Assembly: GCF_001280015.1 (NCBI RefSeq)
Contig: NZ_LGDV01000002.1
Coordinates: 62,001-126,000 of the forward strand
Reading direction: 5' to 3'
Length of the DNA stretch: 64,000 nucleotides
From: Streptomyces sp. MMG1121
Lineage (GTDB): Bacteria > Actinomycetota > Actinomycetes > Streptomycetales > Streptomycetaceae
The position numbers and the translations under genes are program-made. Below are positions 51,109-60,974 of this stretch, piece by piece (within the stretch, counting starts at the first letter, position 1; the number at the start of each line of letters is the position of its first letter). Below the pieces are notes generated by a model. It was given only the letters and a program-made list of their open reading frames with translations, had not been told where the DNA came from and ran no database searches.

Positions 51109-51453
51109 CTAGCGGTCGATCATCTCGAAGGCGTCCCCCGGCTCGCCGAGTTCGCGCCGCACCCCGCCCGTCGGCGGCCGTGGGATGCGTGGCTCGCGCA
51201 CGCCCCCGCCGCCCTCGCCCTCACCGAAGTCGAACCACACGTACACCATCGAGTCCGGCGGCACCTCGGCACCGGGCTGCGGATACTGGCGTACGACGTA
51301 GTCGACAACGGTGAGGTGGAAGTCCGGGCGGTCCGGCGCGTTGAGGAACAGGCCCCGCGCCCGGGCCGTTTCGCGCGCGTCCACGGCCATCAGTCCGACC
51401 AGCCGTGGCACACGCACTTCGGGTGTATTGGGTGTTATGCGCACAGATGTCAC
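51109..51453 (-). CDS. PASTA domain protein
   Basis: A 114-aa protein with one PASTA repeat: VRVPRLVGLMAVDARETARARGLFLNAPDRPDFHLTVVDYVVRQYPQPGAEVPPDSMVYVWF (given as one domain, about residues 12-75). PASTA modules bind muropeptides or beta-lactams in kinases and PBPs. There is no kinase, signal peptide or membrane helix, so its role is unclear. Start GTG at 51453. The tail is Gly/Arg/Pro-rich. Confidence 0.75.
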   Translation of the reverse strand: MTSVRITPNTPEVRVPRLVGLMAVDARETARARGLFLNAPDRPDFHLTVVDYVVRQYPQPGAEVPPDSMVYVWFDFGEGEGGGGVREPRIPRPPTGGVRRELGEPGDAFEMIDR

Positions 51454-51526
51454 CCCCAGCGGTACTGGAAGGGTAACTCCCGCGCGCTCCAGCCGGAAGG
51501 CGCCGGTGTCTTTCCGTAACAGACAA

Positions 51527-52084
51527 CTACTCTGCGTTATCAGGGGTGTCGGGGACGTCGGGGTGGTCGGAGCGGGGAGCGAGGGTGAGCCGGAAGCAGA
51601 GCGCCGACTCGTCCAGTGTCGGGTGCGGATAGCTCTCCGCGGGCTCCATGCCGAGCCGCCGGGCCACCGCGATCGACCGCTCGTTGCCCGGCCGGACCAT
51701 CGCCACCACCTCCTTCACCCCGGCCGCCCGCACCCGTCGCAGCGTCTCGCGCGCGGCCGCGGTGACGTACCCCTTGCCCCAGTGCGCCCGGCCGAGCCGC
51801 CAGCCGATCTCTGTCTCGCCGACCGGGCCCCAGCTCGGGCGCCAGGGCTGGGCGCCGGTGAACCCGATGACCTCGCCGGACTCGTCGAGCATCGTCCACA
51901 GGCAGAAGCCGCGCTCCGCGTCGTGCCGCCGCTGGCGCGCGGTGAGTTCCTCGTAGACGGACAGGGCCGCCGGCCTGCCCCCGTAGAACTCCATGACCTC
52001 GGGGTGGCCGAAGACCCGGTGCCAGGCGACCGCGTCCTCGTGTGTGGGGACGCGCAGCCGTACCGCGGGGAGAGGTCGGTTCAC
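51527..52084 (-). CDS. GNAT family (RimJ/RimL-like) acetyltransferase
   Basis: A 185-aa acetyltransferase. VRLRVPTHEDAVAWHRVFGHPEVMEFYGG, GETEIGWRLGRAHWGKGYVTAAARETLR (CoA loop GKGYVTAA) and RPGNERSIAVARRLGMEPAES are typical of RimJ-like enzymes. GTG 52084 with AAGGG upstream is preferred over a TTG at 52111. Divergent from the flavoprotein gene. Confidence 0.88.
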   Translation of the reverse strand: MNRPLPAVRLRVPTHEDAVAWHRVFGHPEVMEFYGGRPAALSVYEELTARQRRHDAERGFCLWTMLDESGEVIGFTGAQPWRPSWGPVGETEIGWRLGRAHWGKGYVTAAARETLRRVRAAGVKEVVAMVRPGNERSIAVARRLGMEPAESYPHPTLDESALCFRLTLAPRSDHPDVPDTPDNAE

Positions 52085-52182
52085 AGGGCAGCCCTTCAGC
52101 CGGGTGATCAATGCTGCTGAATAGACTGCCCATGTCCAGTGCCGGTCGGCACGCAGATTTCCAACCTTGGGGAGAACCCGCC

Positions 52183-53466
52183 GTGACCGAGCCCCTCTCC
52201 GACCACACCGCCGATGTGATCGTCGTGGGCGCGGGGCCAGCCGGCTCCACGACCGCGTACCACCTCGCCAAGGCCGGTCTCGACGTCCTGCTCCTGGAGA
52301 AGACCGAGTTCCCGCGCGAGAAGGTGTGCGGCGACGGCCTCACCCCGCGCGCGGTCAAGCAGCTCGTCGCCATGGGCATCGACATCTCCGAGGAGGCCGG
52401 CTGGCTGCGCAACAAGGGCCTGCGCATCATCGGCGGCGGTTCCCGCCTCCAGCTGGACTGGCCGGATCTCGCCTCCTACCCGAACTACGGACTCGTCCGC
52501 AAACGCGACGACTTCGACGAGCAGCTCGCCCGCAACGCCCAGAAGGCCGGCGCCCGCCTCCACGAGCGCTGCAACGTCTCCGGGCCGGTCATCGACGACC
52601 GCACCGGCCGCATCACCGGTGTCACCGCCAAACTCGGCGAGGAGAAGCGCGAGGTCACCTTCCACGCGCCGCTCGTCGTCGCCGCCGACGGCAACTCCAC
52701 CCGCCTGTCCCTCGCGATGGGCCTGCACCGCCGCGAGGACCGCCCGATGGGCGTCGCGGTGCGCACCTACTTCACCTCGCCCCGCCACGACGACGACTAC
52801 CTGGAGTCCTGGCTGGAGCTGTGGGACCGCCGCGGCGCGCAGGACCGGCTGCTGCCCGGCTACGGCTGGATCTTCGGCATGGGCGACGGCACGTCGAACG
52901 TGGGTCTCGGCGTGCTCAACACCTCCGCCGCCTTCAAGGAGCTGGACTGGCGCGAGATCCTCAAGGCCTGGTGCGCCTCCATGCCCGAGGACTGGGGCTA
53001 CACCCCCGAGAACATGACGGGCCCGATCCGCGGCGCCGCCCTGCCCATGGCCTTCAACCGCCAGCCGCACTACACGCGCGGGCTGCTGCTCGTCGGCGAC
53101 GCCGGCGGCCTGGTGAACCCCTTCAACGGCGAGGGCATCGCCTACGCCATGGAATCCGGCCAGATCGCCGCCGACGTCGTCGTCCAGGCCCACGCGCGGG
53201 CCACGCCCGCCCAGCGGGAGATCGCCCTGCAGCGCTACCCGCGCGTCCTCAAGGACACCTACGGCGGCTACTACACCCTCGGCCGCGCCTTCGTGAAGCT
53301 CATCGGCAACCCGAAGGTCATGCAGATCGCCACCCAGCGCGGCCTCACGCACCCGATGCTGATGAAGTTCACTCTCAAGCTCCTCGCGAACCTCACCGAC
53401 CCCACGGGCGGCGACGCGATGGACCGCGTCATCAACGGTCTGAGCAGGGTGGCCCCGAAGGCGTGA
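52183..53466 (+). CDS. Geranylgeranyl reductase family flavoprotein
   Basis: A 427-aa FAD enzyme. Rossmann start [31 protein letters not shown], signature [16 protein letters not shown], and [27 protein letters not shown]. In menaquinone-using actinobacteria such enzymes (MenJ-like) reduce one double bond of the quinone side chain, which fits its place between menG and nuo; this is inference. GTG 52183 with GGGGAG 8 bases upstream is preferred, but ATG 52132 and 52111 are also in frame. Its end overlaps the convergent deformylase gene by 35 bases. Confidence 0.9.
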   Translation: MTEPLSDHTADVIVVGAGPAGSTTAYHLAKAGLDVLLLEKTEFPREKVCGDGLTPRAVKQLVAMGIDISEEAGWLRNKGLRIIGGGSRLQLDWPDLASYPNYGLVRKRDDFDEQLARNAQKAGARLHERCNVSGPVIDDRTGRITGVTAKLGEEKREVTFHAPLVVAADGNSTRLSLAMGLHRREDRPMGVAVRTYFTSPRHDDDYLESWLELWDRRGAQDRLLPGYGWIFGMGDGTSNVGLGVLNTSAAFKELDWREILKAWCASMPEDWGYTPENMTGPIRGAALPMAFNRQPHYTRGLLLVGDAGGLVNPFNGEGIAYAMESGQIAADVVVQAHARATPAQREIALQRYPRVLKDTYGGYYTLGRAFVKLIGNPKVMQIATQRGLTHPMLMKFTLKLLANLTDPTGGDAMDRVINGLSRVAPKA

Positions 53467-54100
53467 GCCCCTCCTGGCTCCGGCTCAGCTTCTCGGCACG
53501 GGCGGCCCGGCGGGCGAACACCTCGTCCCGCCGGTCCGCCATCTGCCGCAGCGCGTCCTTTTTCTCCCGCTTGGAGAGCCGGTCCAGATAGATGTGCCCA
53601 TAGGTGTGGTCGGTCTCGTGCGCCAGACAGCGGGCGAAATACCCCGTGCCTTCCACGACGAGCGGCCGGCCGTCCTTGTCCTGCCCGCGCACGACGGCCC
53701 GGTCCGGCCGCGGTACGGCCAGCACGGCGCCCGGCACCGACAGGCAACCCTCGCCCTCGTCGATCAGACGACGCCCGGCCGAGGCGGACTCCAGCACAGG
53801 ATTGATGATGTGTCCGACATGCCGGATTCCTTCATCATCGGGGCAGTCGTATACGAAAAGGCGTAGATCGACGCCCACTTGATTGGCCGCCAGCCCCGCT
53901 CCCTCGGCGACGTACATGGTGAGGAACATGTCGTCGATGAGCGCGGCGAGGTCGGGTCCGAACTCCGTGACGTCCCGGCACGGCTTGTGCAGGACCTCCT
54001 CGCCGACCTCGGTGATCCGGCGCACCGCGCCACGCCCGGCCTCGGGGGCGTGACGGGGGTAGTAGTCGGCGGGGCTTCCCTGGACGAACACGCGTGGCAT
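53432..54100 (-). CDS. def: Peptide deformylase
   Basis: A 222-aa Fe/Zn peptide deformylase that removes the N-formyl group of new proteins. All three motifs are intact: [31 protein letters not shown] and [18 protein letters not shown] (HExxH type). It has a longer N-terminus than the housekeeping form ([24 protein letters not shown]) and a charged C-terminal tail. ATG 54100 with GGAGA upstream. Streptomyces usually has several copies; this is one of them. Confidence 0.95.
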   Translation of the reverse strand: MPRVFVQGSPADYYPRHAPEAGRGAVRRITEVGEEVLHKPCRDVTEFGPDLAALIDDMFLTMYVAEGAGLAANQVGVDLRLFVYDCPDDEGIRHVGHIINPVLESASAGRRLIDEGEGCLSVPGAVLAVPRPDRAVVRGQDKDGRPLVVEGTGYFARCLAHETDHTYGHIYLDRLSKREKKDALRQMADRRDEVFARRAARAEKLSRSQEGLTPSGPPCSDR

Positions 54101-54252
54101 CGCGCTGTCTCCTCGACTCGTGGACGGGCCGCCGCACGGCGGCCCGTCCACGAGCATGTCAGGGAAGTCCGGCCCGGTGTGCCGGTAATGACGCAAGGGC
54201 CGCTGCCCTCGAGCGGCTGCGGCCCTGTGCGCGTGAGAGACGCGGGGTGCGC

Positions 54253-55077
54253 TCAGAGCACCCGCACGGCGCCGCTCGGCGGGTCGTACGACAGCGGGTG
54301 CTCCCCGACGCCGCTGGACGGGTTCTGCGCGCCGACGAACATGCCGCCGCCCACGTACACCGCCACGTGGTAGGCGCTGCCCGCGCTGCCCCAGTACAGG
54401 ATGTCGCCCGGCTGGAGGTCGCTCAGCGAGACCTGGGTGCCGGCGGTCGACTGGTCCTGGGAGACGCGCGGCAGGCTGACGCCCACCTGCTTGAAGGCCG
54501 TCTGCACCAGACCGGAGCAGTCGTAGGCGGAGGGGCCGGTGGCGCCGGAGACGTACGCCTTGCCGATCTGCGCCTTGACGAAGTCGATGACGGCCGCGGC
54601 CGAACCGGTCGCCGAGGACGAGCCGGTGGAGGTCGAGGAGGAGGGCGAGTCGGTGGAGGTCGAGGCGGAGAGCGTCGTGCGCTCCGCGTTGCGCGAGGCG
54701 CGCGCGGCGGCCTCCTTGCGGGCGGCCTCCTCGGCCTTCTTCTTGGCCTCGGCGGCCTTCTGCTTCGCCTCCGCGAGGTCCGACTTGGCCTGCTTCGCGG
54801 CCTTTGCGGCGGCCGCGTCGCGGTCGGCCTGCAGCTGGTAGTTCGCGGCGGCCTGCTGCGTGGCGTCCGCGGACTGGGCAGCCTGCGCCGCCAGATCGGC
54901 CGTCAGGGTGGGCAGTTCGAGGGTCTGCGTCACCGGCTCGGCCGCGTTCGCCGAGCCGGACGCCCCGGCGACTGCCAGGGTTCCGAGGACGCCACCGGCA
55001 ACTCCGGCCCGCATCGCGAGGGTCGACGCGCTGCGGCGGGGCTTCCGGTGGCTGCGTATGTGAGCGGTGTGGGACAT
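54253..55077 (-). CDS. Secreted NlpC/P60 endopeptidase
   Basis: A 274-aa cell-wall hydrolase. Signal peptide with [27 protein letters not shown], then a long Ala/Lys coiled-coil segment ([29 protein letters not shown] region), a Ser/Thr linker and the catalytic domain at about 170-274: [22 protein letters not shown] (catalytic Cys), [11 protein letters not shown] and [16 protein letters not shown] (catalytic His). It should cut peptidoglycan stem peptides. ATG 55077 is chosen; ATG 55107 and GTG 55134 are in frame upstream and would lengthen the signal peptide. Confidence 0.93.
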   Translation of the reverse strand: MSHTAHIRSHRKPRRSASTLAMRAGVAGGVLGTLAVAGASGSANAAEPVTQTLELPTLTADLAAQAAQSADATQQAAANYQLQADRDAAAAKAAKQAKSDLAEAKQKAAEAKKKAEEAARKEAAARASRNAERTTLSASTSTDSPSSSTSTGSSSATGSAAAVIDFVKAQIGKAYVSGATGPSAYDCSGLVQTAFKQVGVSLPRVSQDQSTAGTQVSLSDLQPGDILYWGSAGSAYHVAVYVGGGMFVGAQNPSSGVGEHPLSYDPPSGAVRVL

Positions 55078-55210
55078 GGGAACAACCGGTATCAGGGGCT
55101 CCTTCATATCTTCAAGAAACGTGTGCTGCGCCACAGTTGCTCAATCGAGACCATGAATCCCGGGCGTGTCGCTCTTTATTGACGCCGTAACGGACATTGC
55201 GGACTATGGC

Positions 55211-55226
55211 GATCAAGCCCTTGATC
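55211..55226. promoter_or_regulatory. GATCAAG-CC-CTTGATC palindrome upstream of the NlpC/P60 gene
   Basis: A perfect 7-base arm inverted repeat about 135 bases before the endopeptidase start. More TTGATCA copies lie close by at 55234. A likely repressor or activator site, or a leader hairpin. Confidence 0.45.
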
Positions 55227-55697
55227 ACGCTCTTTGATCATTACGTCCGAATTGCCCCCCGCCTACCACTGGTTGAGATGGTTGGCCAAGCCCGGTTCTC
55301 AGGGGTCTCTCATCAATGTGGCGGAGGTCACGGAACGGTTACCGGAAGGGTGGCGTCCCGTGCGCGAGGAGCTCGTGAACCCGTGCACGCGTCCGGACCT
55401 CCGTCCACATCGCACCCCGCGCTCCCTCTGATGTGTGAATGCGCTCCTTTACCAGGGGTCCCTGTCCGGCGCCAATTTGCATGCAAGTGAAGTCTCTTGA
55501 TATTGAGACGCCCCCTCCGGCCTGCGGTGACTATCCAGAATGTCACTTCTAGTGATCAACTGAACGCTTCGCGTATGAAGATCACTCATCATCCGACTTC
55601 ATGATCCTTCGTCAGGTGGTGGAGATCACAAAGCTTGTGTAATACCCCGTGTCGCAGATCACAGAGCGGCGGGCATAAGATGCGAGGCAGTTGGGCT

Positions 55698-55713
55698 TGT
55701 GACCTGCTTCACA
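55698..55713. promoter_or_regulatory. Rex-like operator (ROP) upstream of nuoA
   Basis: TGTGACCTGCTTCACA: TGTGA and TCACA arms 6 bases apart. It closely matches the Rex operator consensus TGTGAAC-N3-GTTCACA of Streptomyces. It lies about 110 bases before the nuoA start and 16 bases after a TAAGAT -10-like hexamer (55676-55681), i.e. just past the predicted transcription start, where a repressor would block. A CRP-type site is the alternative reading. Confidence 0.6.
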
Positions 55714-55821
55714 TGTTCTCGATCTTCGCCCGGGACGAGCGGGGCTCGTGGGACCGGTGAGGCGGGTGTGGGCCCTGTGCAACCGCCAGCAGTCAGCGCC
55801 GACTGAGAGGAGCGAGGAGCG

Positions 55822-56181
55822 GTGAACGCGTATGCGCCCATCCTCGTACTGGGAGCCCTCGGGGCAGGCTTTGCGATCTTCTCCGTGGTCATGGCCACGC
55901 TGATCGGTCCGAAGCGGTACAACCGCGCCAAGCTCGACGCCTACGAGTGCGGCATCGAGCCGACCCCCACGCCGGCCGGCGGCGGGCGCTTCCCCATCAA
56001 GTACTACCTGACGGCGATGCTCTTCATCGTCTTCGACATCGAGATCGTCTTCCTCTACCCCTGGGCCGTCACCTTCGACGCCCTGGGGATTTTCGGGCTC
56101 GTGGAGATGCTGCTCTTCGTGCTCACCGTCTTCGTCGCGTACGCGTACGTCTGGCGGCGCGGCGGCCTGGAATGGGACTGA
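55822..56181 (+). CDS. nuoA: NADH-quinone oxidoreductase subunit A
   Basis: A 119-aa complex I membrane subunit with three helices. YECGIEPTPTPAGGGRFPIKYYLTAMLFIVFDIEIVFLYPWA is the conserved loop and second helix. GTG start with GAGGAGCGAGGAGC upstream. First gene of the nuo operon in this window. Confidence 0.97.
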   Translation: MNAYAPILVLGALGAGFAIFSVVMATLIGPKRYNRAKLDAYECGIEPTPTPAGGGRFPIKYYLTAMLFIVFDIEIVFLYPWAVTFDALGIFGLVEMLLFVLTVFVAYAYVWRRGGLEWD

Positions 56182-56196
56182 GGGGCCTTTAAAGAC

Positions 56197-56751
56197 ATGG
56201 GACTCGAAGAAAAGCTGCCGAGCGGCTTCCTGCTGACCACCGTCGAGCAGGCCGCGGGCTGGGTGCGCAAGGCGTCCGTCTTCCCCGCCACCTTCGGCCT
56301 CGCCTGCTGCGCCATCGAGATGATGACCACCGGCGCCGGCCGTTACGACCTGGCGCGCTTCGGCATGGAGGTCTTCCGCGGCTCGCCGCGCCAGGCCGAC
56401 CTGATGATCGTCGCCGGCCGGGTCAGCCAGAAGATGGCGCCGGTGCTCCGGCAGGTCTACGACCAGATGCCCAACCCGAAATGGGTGATCTCCATGGGCG
56501 TCTGCGCCTCCTCGGGCGGCATGTTCAACAACTACGCGATCGTCCAGGGCGTCGACCACATCGTCCCGGTCGACATCTACCTCCCGGGCTGCCCGCCCCG
56601 CCCCGAGATGCTGATGGACGCGATCCTCAAGCTCCACCAGAAGATCCAGACCTCCAAGCTCGGTGTGAACGCCAAGGAGGCCGCCCGCGAGGCGGAGGAG
56701 GCGGCGCTCAAGGCCCTGCCCACGATCGAGATGAAGGGGCTGCTGCGGTGA
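56197..56751 (+). CDS. nuoB: NADH-quinone oxidoreductase subunit B
   Basis: A 184-aa hydrophilic subunit that holds the N2 [4Fe-4S] cluster next to the quinone site. [30 protein letters not shown] gives the tandem Cys pair; [21 protein letters not shown] and [16 protein letters not shown] give the other two Cys. Its stop overlaps the nuoC GTG. Confidence 0.97.
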   Translation: MGLEEKLPSGFLLTTVEQAAGWVRKASVFPATFGLACCAIEMMTTGAGRYDLARFGMEVFRGSPRQADLMIVAGRVSQKMAPVLRQVYDQMPNPKWVISMGVCASSGGMFNNYAIVQGVDHIVPVDIYLPGCPPRPEMLMDAILKLHQKIQTSKLGVNAKEAAREAEEAALKALPTIEMKGLLR

Positions 56752-57512
56752 GCGACGCGAACGGCACCAACGGCGCGAACGGGTCCGCGAACGGGGTGAA
56801 CCCCGAGAAGGACCTCTCCGCCTCCAACCTCCCCGGCCAGCGCGGCCAGGGCGGCGAGGAGATCCGCGTCCAGCACGGCATGTTCGGCGCAGCGGGCGGC
56901 GGCGACACCTCCGGCTACGGCGGACTCGTCCGCTCGGTCCGCCTGCCGGGACCGACGAGCAGGCCGTACGGCGGCTGGTTCGACGAGGTCGCCGACGAAC
57001 TCGAAGGCGCTCTGGAGGAACAGGGACTCCTCCCCGAGAACGCCATCGAGAAGACGGTCGTCGACCGCGACGAGCTGACCTTCCACATCGAACGCGAGCA
57101 CCTGGTCCGCGTCGCCCGTACCCTGCGCGACGACCCGGCCCTGCGCTTCGAACTGTGCACGGGCGTCAGCGGCGTCCACTATCCGCACGACAAGGGCCGC
57201 GAGCTGCACGCCGTCTACCACCTGCGCTCGATCACCCACAACCGGCTGATCCGCGTCGAAGTCAGCGCTCCCGACGGTGACCCGCACATCCCGTCGCTGG
57301 TCTCCGTCTACCCGACGAACGACTGGCACGAGCGCGAGACCTACGACTTCTTCGGCATCATCTTCGATGATCACCCGGCCCTGACGCGGATCATGATGCC
57401 GGACGACTGGCAGGGCCACCCGCAGCGCAAGGACTACCCCCTCGGCGGCATCCCCGTCGAGTACAAGGGCGCCCAGATCCCGGCTCCGGACCAGCGGAGG
57501 TCGTACTCGTGA
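56748..57512 (+). CDS. nuoC: NADH-quinone oxidoreductase subunit C
   Basis: A 254-aa 30-kDa-type subunit. The N-terminal 50 residues are low-complexity Asn/Gly ([12 protein letters not shown]), as in other Streptomyces. The core ends with [39 protein letters not shown] 56748, overlapping the nuoB stop by 4 bases. Stop overlaps the nuoD GTG. Confidence 0.96.
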   Translation: MSDANGTNGANGSANGVNPEKDLSASNLPGQRGQGGEEIRVQHGMFGAAGGGDTSGYGGLVRSVRLPGPTSRPYGGWFDEVADELEGALEEQGLLPENAIEKTVVDRDELTFHIEREHLVRVARTLRDDPALRFELCTGVSGVHYPHDKGRELHAVYHLRSITHNRLIRVEVSAPDGDPHIPSLVSVYPTNDWHERETYDFFGIIFDDHPALTRIMMPDDWQGHPQRKDYPLGGIPVEYKGAQIPAPDQRRSYS

Positions 57513-58849
57513 GCACGCAGTCAGCATCCGCGGCCGACGCCGCATCGGCACGCGAGACCACCGAGGGCACCGTATATACGGTCACCGGTGGCGACTGGGA
57601 CGAGATCGTCCAGTCCGCGACCCGCGCCGACGACGAACGCATCGTCGTCAACATGGGTCCCCAGCACCCGTCCACCCATGGAGTGCTCCGGCTGATCCTG
57701 GAGATCGAGGGCGAGACCGTCACCGAGGCCCGCTGCGGCATCGGCTATCTGCACACCGGCATCGAGAAGAACCTCGAGTTCCGCACGTGGACGCAGGGCA
57801 CCACCTTCGTCACGCGCATGGACTACCTGACGTCCTTCTTCAACGAGACCGCCTACTGTCTCGCCGTCGAGAAACTCCTCGGCATCGAGGACGAGATCAG
57901 CGAGCGCGCCAAGATCATCCGTGTGCTCCTGATGGAGCTGAACCGGCTCTCCTCCCACCTGGTGTGCATCGCCACCGGCGGCATGGAGCTGGGCGCCACC
58001 ACGATCATGATCTACGGATTCCGTGATCGTGAAATGATTCTCGACCTCTACGAGCTCATCACGGGCCTCAGGATGAACCACGCGTACATCCGTCCCGGCG
58101 GACTCGCCCAGGACCTGCCGCCCGGCGCGGTGGACCAGATCCGCGAGTTCGTGAGGAAGATGAAGAAGAACCTCCCGGAGTACGACAAGCTCGCCACCGG
58201 GAACCCCATCTTCAAGGCCCGTATGCAGGACATCGGCTATCTCGACCTGGCCGGCTGCATGGCTCTCGGAGCCACCGGCCCGATCCTGCGCTCCGCCGGC
58301 CTGCCGCACGACCTGCGCAAGGCACAGCCGTACTGCGGCTACGAGACGTACGACTTCGAGATCCCGACCGCCGGCACCTGTGACGCCTACGGCCGCTTCC
58401 TGGTCCGCCTGGAGGAGATGCGCCAGTCGCTCGGGATCGTCGAGCAGTGCCTGGACCGGCTCCAGCCCGGGCCGGTCATGGTCGCCGACAAGAAGATCGC
58501 CTGGCCCGCCCAGCTCGCCCTGGGGCCGGACGGACTCGGCAACTCCCTCGACCACATCAAGAAGATCATGGGCACCTCCATGGAGGCCCTGATCCACCAC
58601 TTCAAGCTCGTCACCGAGGGCTTCCGCGTCCCGCCGGGACAGGCGTACGCGGCCGTCGAGTCACCCAAGGGCGAGCTCGGCGTGCACGTCGTCTCCGACG
58701 GCGGCACCCGCCCCTACCGGGTCCACTTCCGCGACCCGTCCTTCACCAACCTGCAGGCCATGGCGGCGATGTGCGAAGGCGGCCAGGTCGCCGACGTCAT
58801 CGTCGCCGTCGCGTCCATCGACCCCGTGATGGGAGGCGTCGACCGGTGA
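57509..58849 (+). CDS. nuoD: NADH-quinone oxidoreductase subunit D
   Basis: A 446-aa 49-kDa-type subunit that forms the quinone pocket with Nuo[26 protein letters not shown] is the signature; [20 protein letters not shown] and [13 protein letters not shown] follow. GTG start coupled to nuoC; the stop overlaps nuoE. Confidence 0.97.
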   Translation: MSTQSASAADAASARETTEGTVYTVTGGDWDEIVQSATRADDERIVVNMGPQHPSTHGVLRLILEIEGETVTEARCGIGYLHTGIEKNLEFRTWTQGTTFVTRMDYLTSFFNETAYCLAVEKLLGIEDEISERAKIIRVLLMELNRLSSHLVCIATGGMELGATTIMIYGFRDREMILDLYELITGLRMNHAYIRPGGLAQDLPPGAVDQIREFVRKMKKNLPEYDKLATGNPIFKARMQDIGYLDLAGCMALGATGPILRSAGLPHDLRKAQPYCGYETYDFEIPTAGTCDAYGRFLVRLEEMRQSLGIVEQCLDRLQPGPVMVADKKIAWPAQLALGPDGLGNSLDHIKKIMGTSMEALIHHFKLVTEGFRVPPGQAYAAVESPKGELGVHVVSDGGTRPYRVHFRDPSFTNLQAMAAMCEGGQVADVIVAVASIDPVMGGVDR

Positions 58850-59628
58850 CCACCTCTTCTTCGGAGCGGGGCGTCAGCCTGGGCATGCCCGAACTGCCCG
58901 CGCCCGCCTACCCGGATGACGTCCGGGCCCGGCTGGAGGCGGACGCGCGCGACGTCATCGCGCGCTACCCGGACTCCCGCTCCGCCCTGCTGCCGCTGCT
59001 CCACCTCGTGCAGTCGGAGGAGGGCCATGTCACGCGCACCGGGATGCGGTTCTGTGCGGACATGCTGGACCTGACCACGGCCGAGGTCACCGCCGTCGCC
59101 ACCTTCTACACCATGTACCGGCGCAGGCCCTCCGGTGACTACCAGGTCGGCGTGTGCACCAACACGCTGTGCGCGGTGATGGGCGGCGACGAGATCTTCG
59201 AGACCCTCCAGCAACACCTGGGCGTCGGCAACGGCGAGACCACCGACGACGGCAAGGTCACCCTGGAGCACATCGAGTGCAACGCGGCCTGCGACTTCGC
59301 GCCGGTCGTGATGGTCAACTGGGAGTTCTTCGACAACCAGACGCCCGGCAGCGCCAAGCGCCTGGTCGACGATCTGCGCACGGGGCGGCCCGTGCAGCCC
59401 ACGCGCGGGGCACGGCTGTGCACGTTCAAGGAGACCGCGCGGATGCTGGCCGGCTTCCCCGACGAGCGGCCCGGGGCCGTCGAGGAGGGCGGCAGTGCGG
59501 GACCCGCGTCGCTGGTGGGCCTTCGCCTGGCAAGGGGAGAGGCCGCACCCGCGCGCGTGGTCCATCCGCGTGCGCAGGAATCCGAGGACGCGCCGTCCGC
59601 CGGCCAGGTCACAGAGGAGGGGGAGTGA
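58846..59628 (+). CDS. nuoE: NADH-quinone oxidoreductase subunit E
   Basis: A 260-aa 24-kDa-type subunit with a thioredoxin-like [2Fe-2S] domain. The cluster ligands are CTNTLC and [35 protein letters not shown] precedes them. A C-terminal extension of about 60 residues is poorly conserved in composition (Ala/Glu-rich, [20 protein letters not shown]). GTG start coupled to nuoD. Confidence 0.96.
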   Translation: MTTSSSERGVSLGMPELPAPAYPDDVRARLEADARDVIARYPDSRSALLPLLHLVQSEEGHVTRTGMRFCADMLDLTTAEVTAVATFYTMYRRRPSGDYQVGVCTNTLCAVMGGDEIFETLQQHLGVGNGETTDDGKVTLEHIECNAACDFAPVVMVNWEFFDNQTPGSAKRLVDDLRTGRPVQPTRGARLCTFKETARMLAGFPDERPGAVEEGGSAGPASLVGLRLARGEAAPARVVHPRAQESEDAPSAGQVTEEGE

Positions 59629-60974
59629 TGACCGTGGCAGCCGAACTGAAGGACACCAGCCCCGAGAAGCTGCTCGCACCCGTGCTGTCGGCCTTCTGGG
59701 ACGAGGACCGGTCCTGGACTCTGGACGTCTACCGGAGGCACGAGGGGTACGAGGGGCTCCGCAAGGCGCTCGCCATGTCACCGGACGACCTGATCGCGTA
59801 CGTCAAGGAGTCCGGGCTGCGAGGCCGCGGCGGCGCGGGATTCCCGACCGGAATGAAGTGGCAGTTCATTCCCCAGGGTGATGGAAAACCGCACTATCTA
59901 GTTGTCAACGCCGACGAGTCGGAGCCCGGGACCTGCAAGGACATCCCGCTCCTCTTCGCGAACCCGCATAGCCTCATCGAGGGCATGATCATCGCGTGCT
60001 ATGCCATCAGGTCGTCGCATGCCTTCATCTATCTGCGTGGTGAAGTCGTCCCCGTTCTGCGGCGGTTGCACGAGGCCGTGCGCGAGGCCTACGCGGCGGG
60101 CTACCTCGGCGAGAACATCCTGGGCAGCGGAATCGATCTCCAGCTCACCGTGCACGCGGGCGCCGGCGCGTACATCTGCGGTGAGGAGACCGCACTGCTG
60201 GACTCGCTCGAAGGCCGCCGTGGTCAACCGCGGCTGCGTCCCCCCTTCCCTGCGGTGGAAGGCCTCTATGCCTGTCCGACTGTGGTGAATAACGTCGAAT
60301 CGATCGCGTCAGTTCCCGCCATCCTGCAGAACGGGAAAGATTGGTTCAGGTCGATGGGCAGCGAGAAGTCCCCGGGCTTCACGCTCTACTCGCTCAGCGG
60401 CCACGTCGCCAGCCCCGGCCAGTACGAGGCCCCGCTCGGCATCACGCTCCGCCAGCTCCTCGACATGAGCGGCGGGATGCGCCCCGGCCACCGGCTGAAG
60501 TTCTGGACGCCGGGCGGCTCCTCGACGCCGATGTTCACCGACGAGCACCTCGACGTCCCCCTTGACTACGAGGGAGTGGGCGCCGCGGGTTCCATGCTCG
60601 GCACGAAAGCCCTGCAGTGCTTCGACGAGACGACCTGCGTGGTGCGGGCGGTGACCCGCTGGACCGAGTTCTACGCCCACGAATCCTGCGGCAAGTGCAC
60701 GCCCTGCCGCGAAGGGACGTACTGGCTGGTGCAGTTGCTGCGGGACATCGAGGCCGGCAAGGGCGTCATGTCCGACCTCGACAAGCTGAACGACATCGCC
60801 GACAACATCAACGGCAAGTCCTTCTGCGCCCTCGGCGACGGCGCGGCCTCGCCGATCTTCTCCTCGCTCAAGTACTTCCGCGAGGAGTACGAGCAGCACA
60901 TCACGGGCCGGGGCTGCCCCTTCGACCCCGCCAAGTCGACGGCCTGGGCGGACCGCCCGGAGGTGAACGCATGA
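59628..60974 (+). CDS. nuoF: NADH-quinone oxidoreductase subunit F
   Basis: A 448-aa NADH- and FMN-binding 51-kDa subunit. [18 protein letters not shown] is the NADH/FMN loop, [14 protein letters not shown] [14 protein letters not shown] follows, [19 protein letters not shown] is conserved, and [12 protein letters not shown] carries the N3 [4Fe-4S] cluster. ATG 59628 directly after GAGGAGGGGGAG is preferred over the GTG one codon before. Confidence 0.97.
   Translation: MTVAAELKDTSPEKLLAPVLSAFWDEDRSWTLDVYRRHEGYEGLRKALAMSPDDLIAYVKESGLRGRGGAGFPTGMKWQFIPQGDGKPHYLVVNADESEPGTCKDIPLLFANPHSLIEGMIIACYAIRSSHAFIYLRGEVVPVLRRLHEAVREAYAAGYLGENILGSGIDLQLTVHAGAGAYICGEETALLDSLEGRRGQPRLRPPFPAVEGLYACPTVVNNVESIASVPAILQNGKDWFRSMGSEKSPGFTLYSLSGHVASPGQYEAPLGITLRQLLDMSGGMRPGHRLKFWTPGGSSTPMFTDEHLDVPLDYEGVGAAGSMLGTKALQCFDETTCVVRAVTRWTEFYAHESCGKCTPCREGTYWLVQLLRDIEAGKGVMSDLDKLNDIADNINGKSFCALGDGAASPIFSSLKYFREEYEQHITGRGCPFDPAKSTAWADRPEVNA

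Larger units (their letters stand above)
55078..55821. other. Long divergent regulatory region between NlpC/P60 and nuoA
   Basis: 744 bases, clearly less G+C-rich than the rest. No gene can be firmly supported. One plus frame (TTG 55234 to TGA 55431) reads YHWLRWLAKPGSQGSLINV and has moderately G/C-rich third positions, one TTA codon, and no ribosome binding site. Inverted repeats are GATCAAG-CC-CTTGATC at 55211-55226, TTGCATGCAA at 55477-55486 and GTCTC-N8-GAGAC at 55492-55509. A Rex-like site and a possible -10 (TAAGAT, 55676-55681) stand near nuoA. Confidence 0.5.

Noticed and set aside
55078..55300. c-di-AMP (ydaO-type) riboswitch before the NlpC/P60 gene
   Set aside because: Such riboswitches precede some Streptomyces cell-wall hydrolase genes, but I could not find the conserved core in this leader.
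55234..55431. Plus-strand frame of 65 codons with a TTA codon before nuoA
   Set aside because: Only a TTG start, no ribosome binding site, low-quality C-terminus and only moderate third-position bias. Kept only as a note in the intergenic entry.
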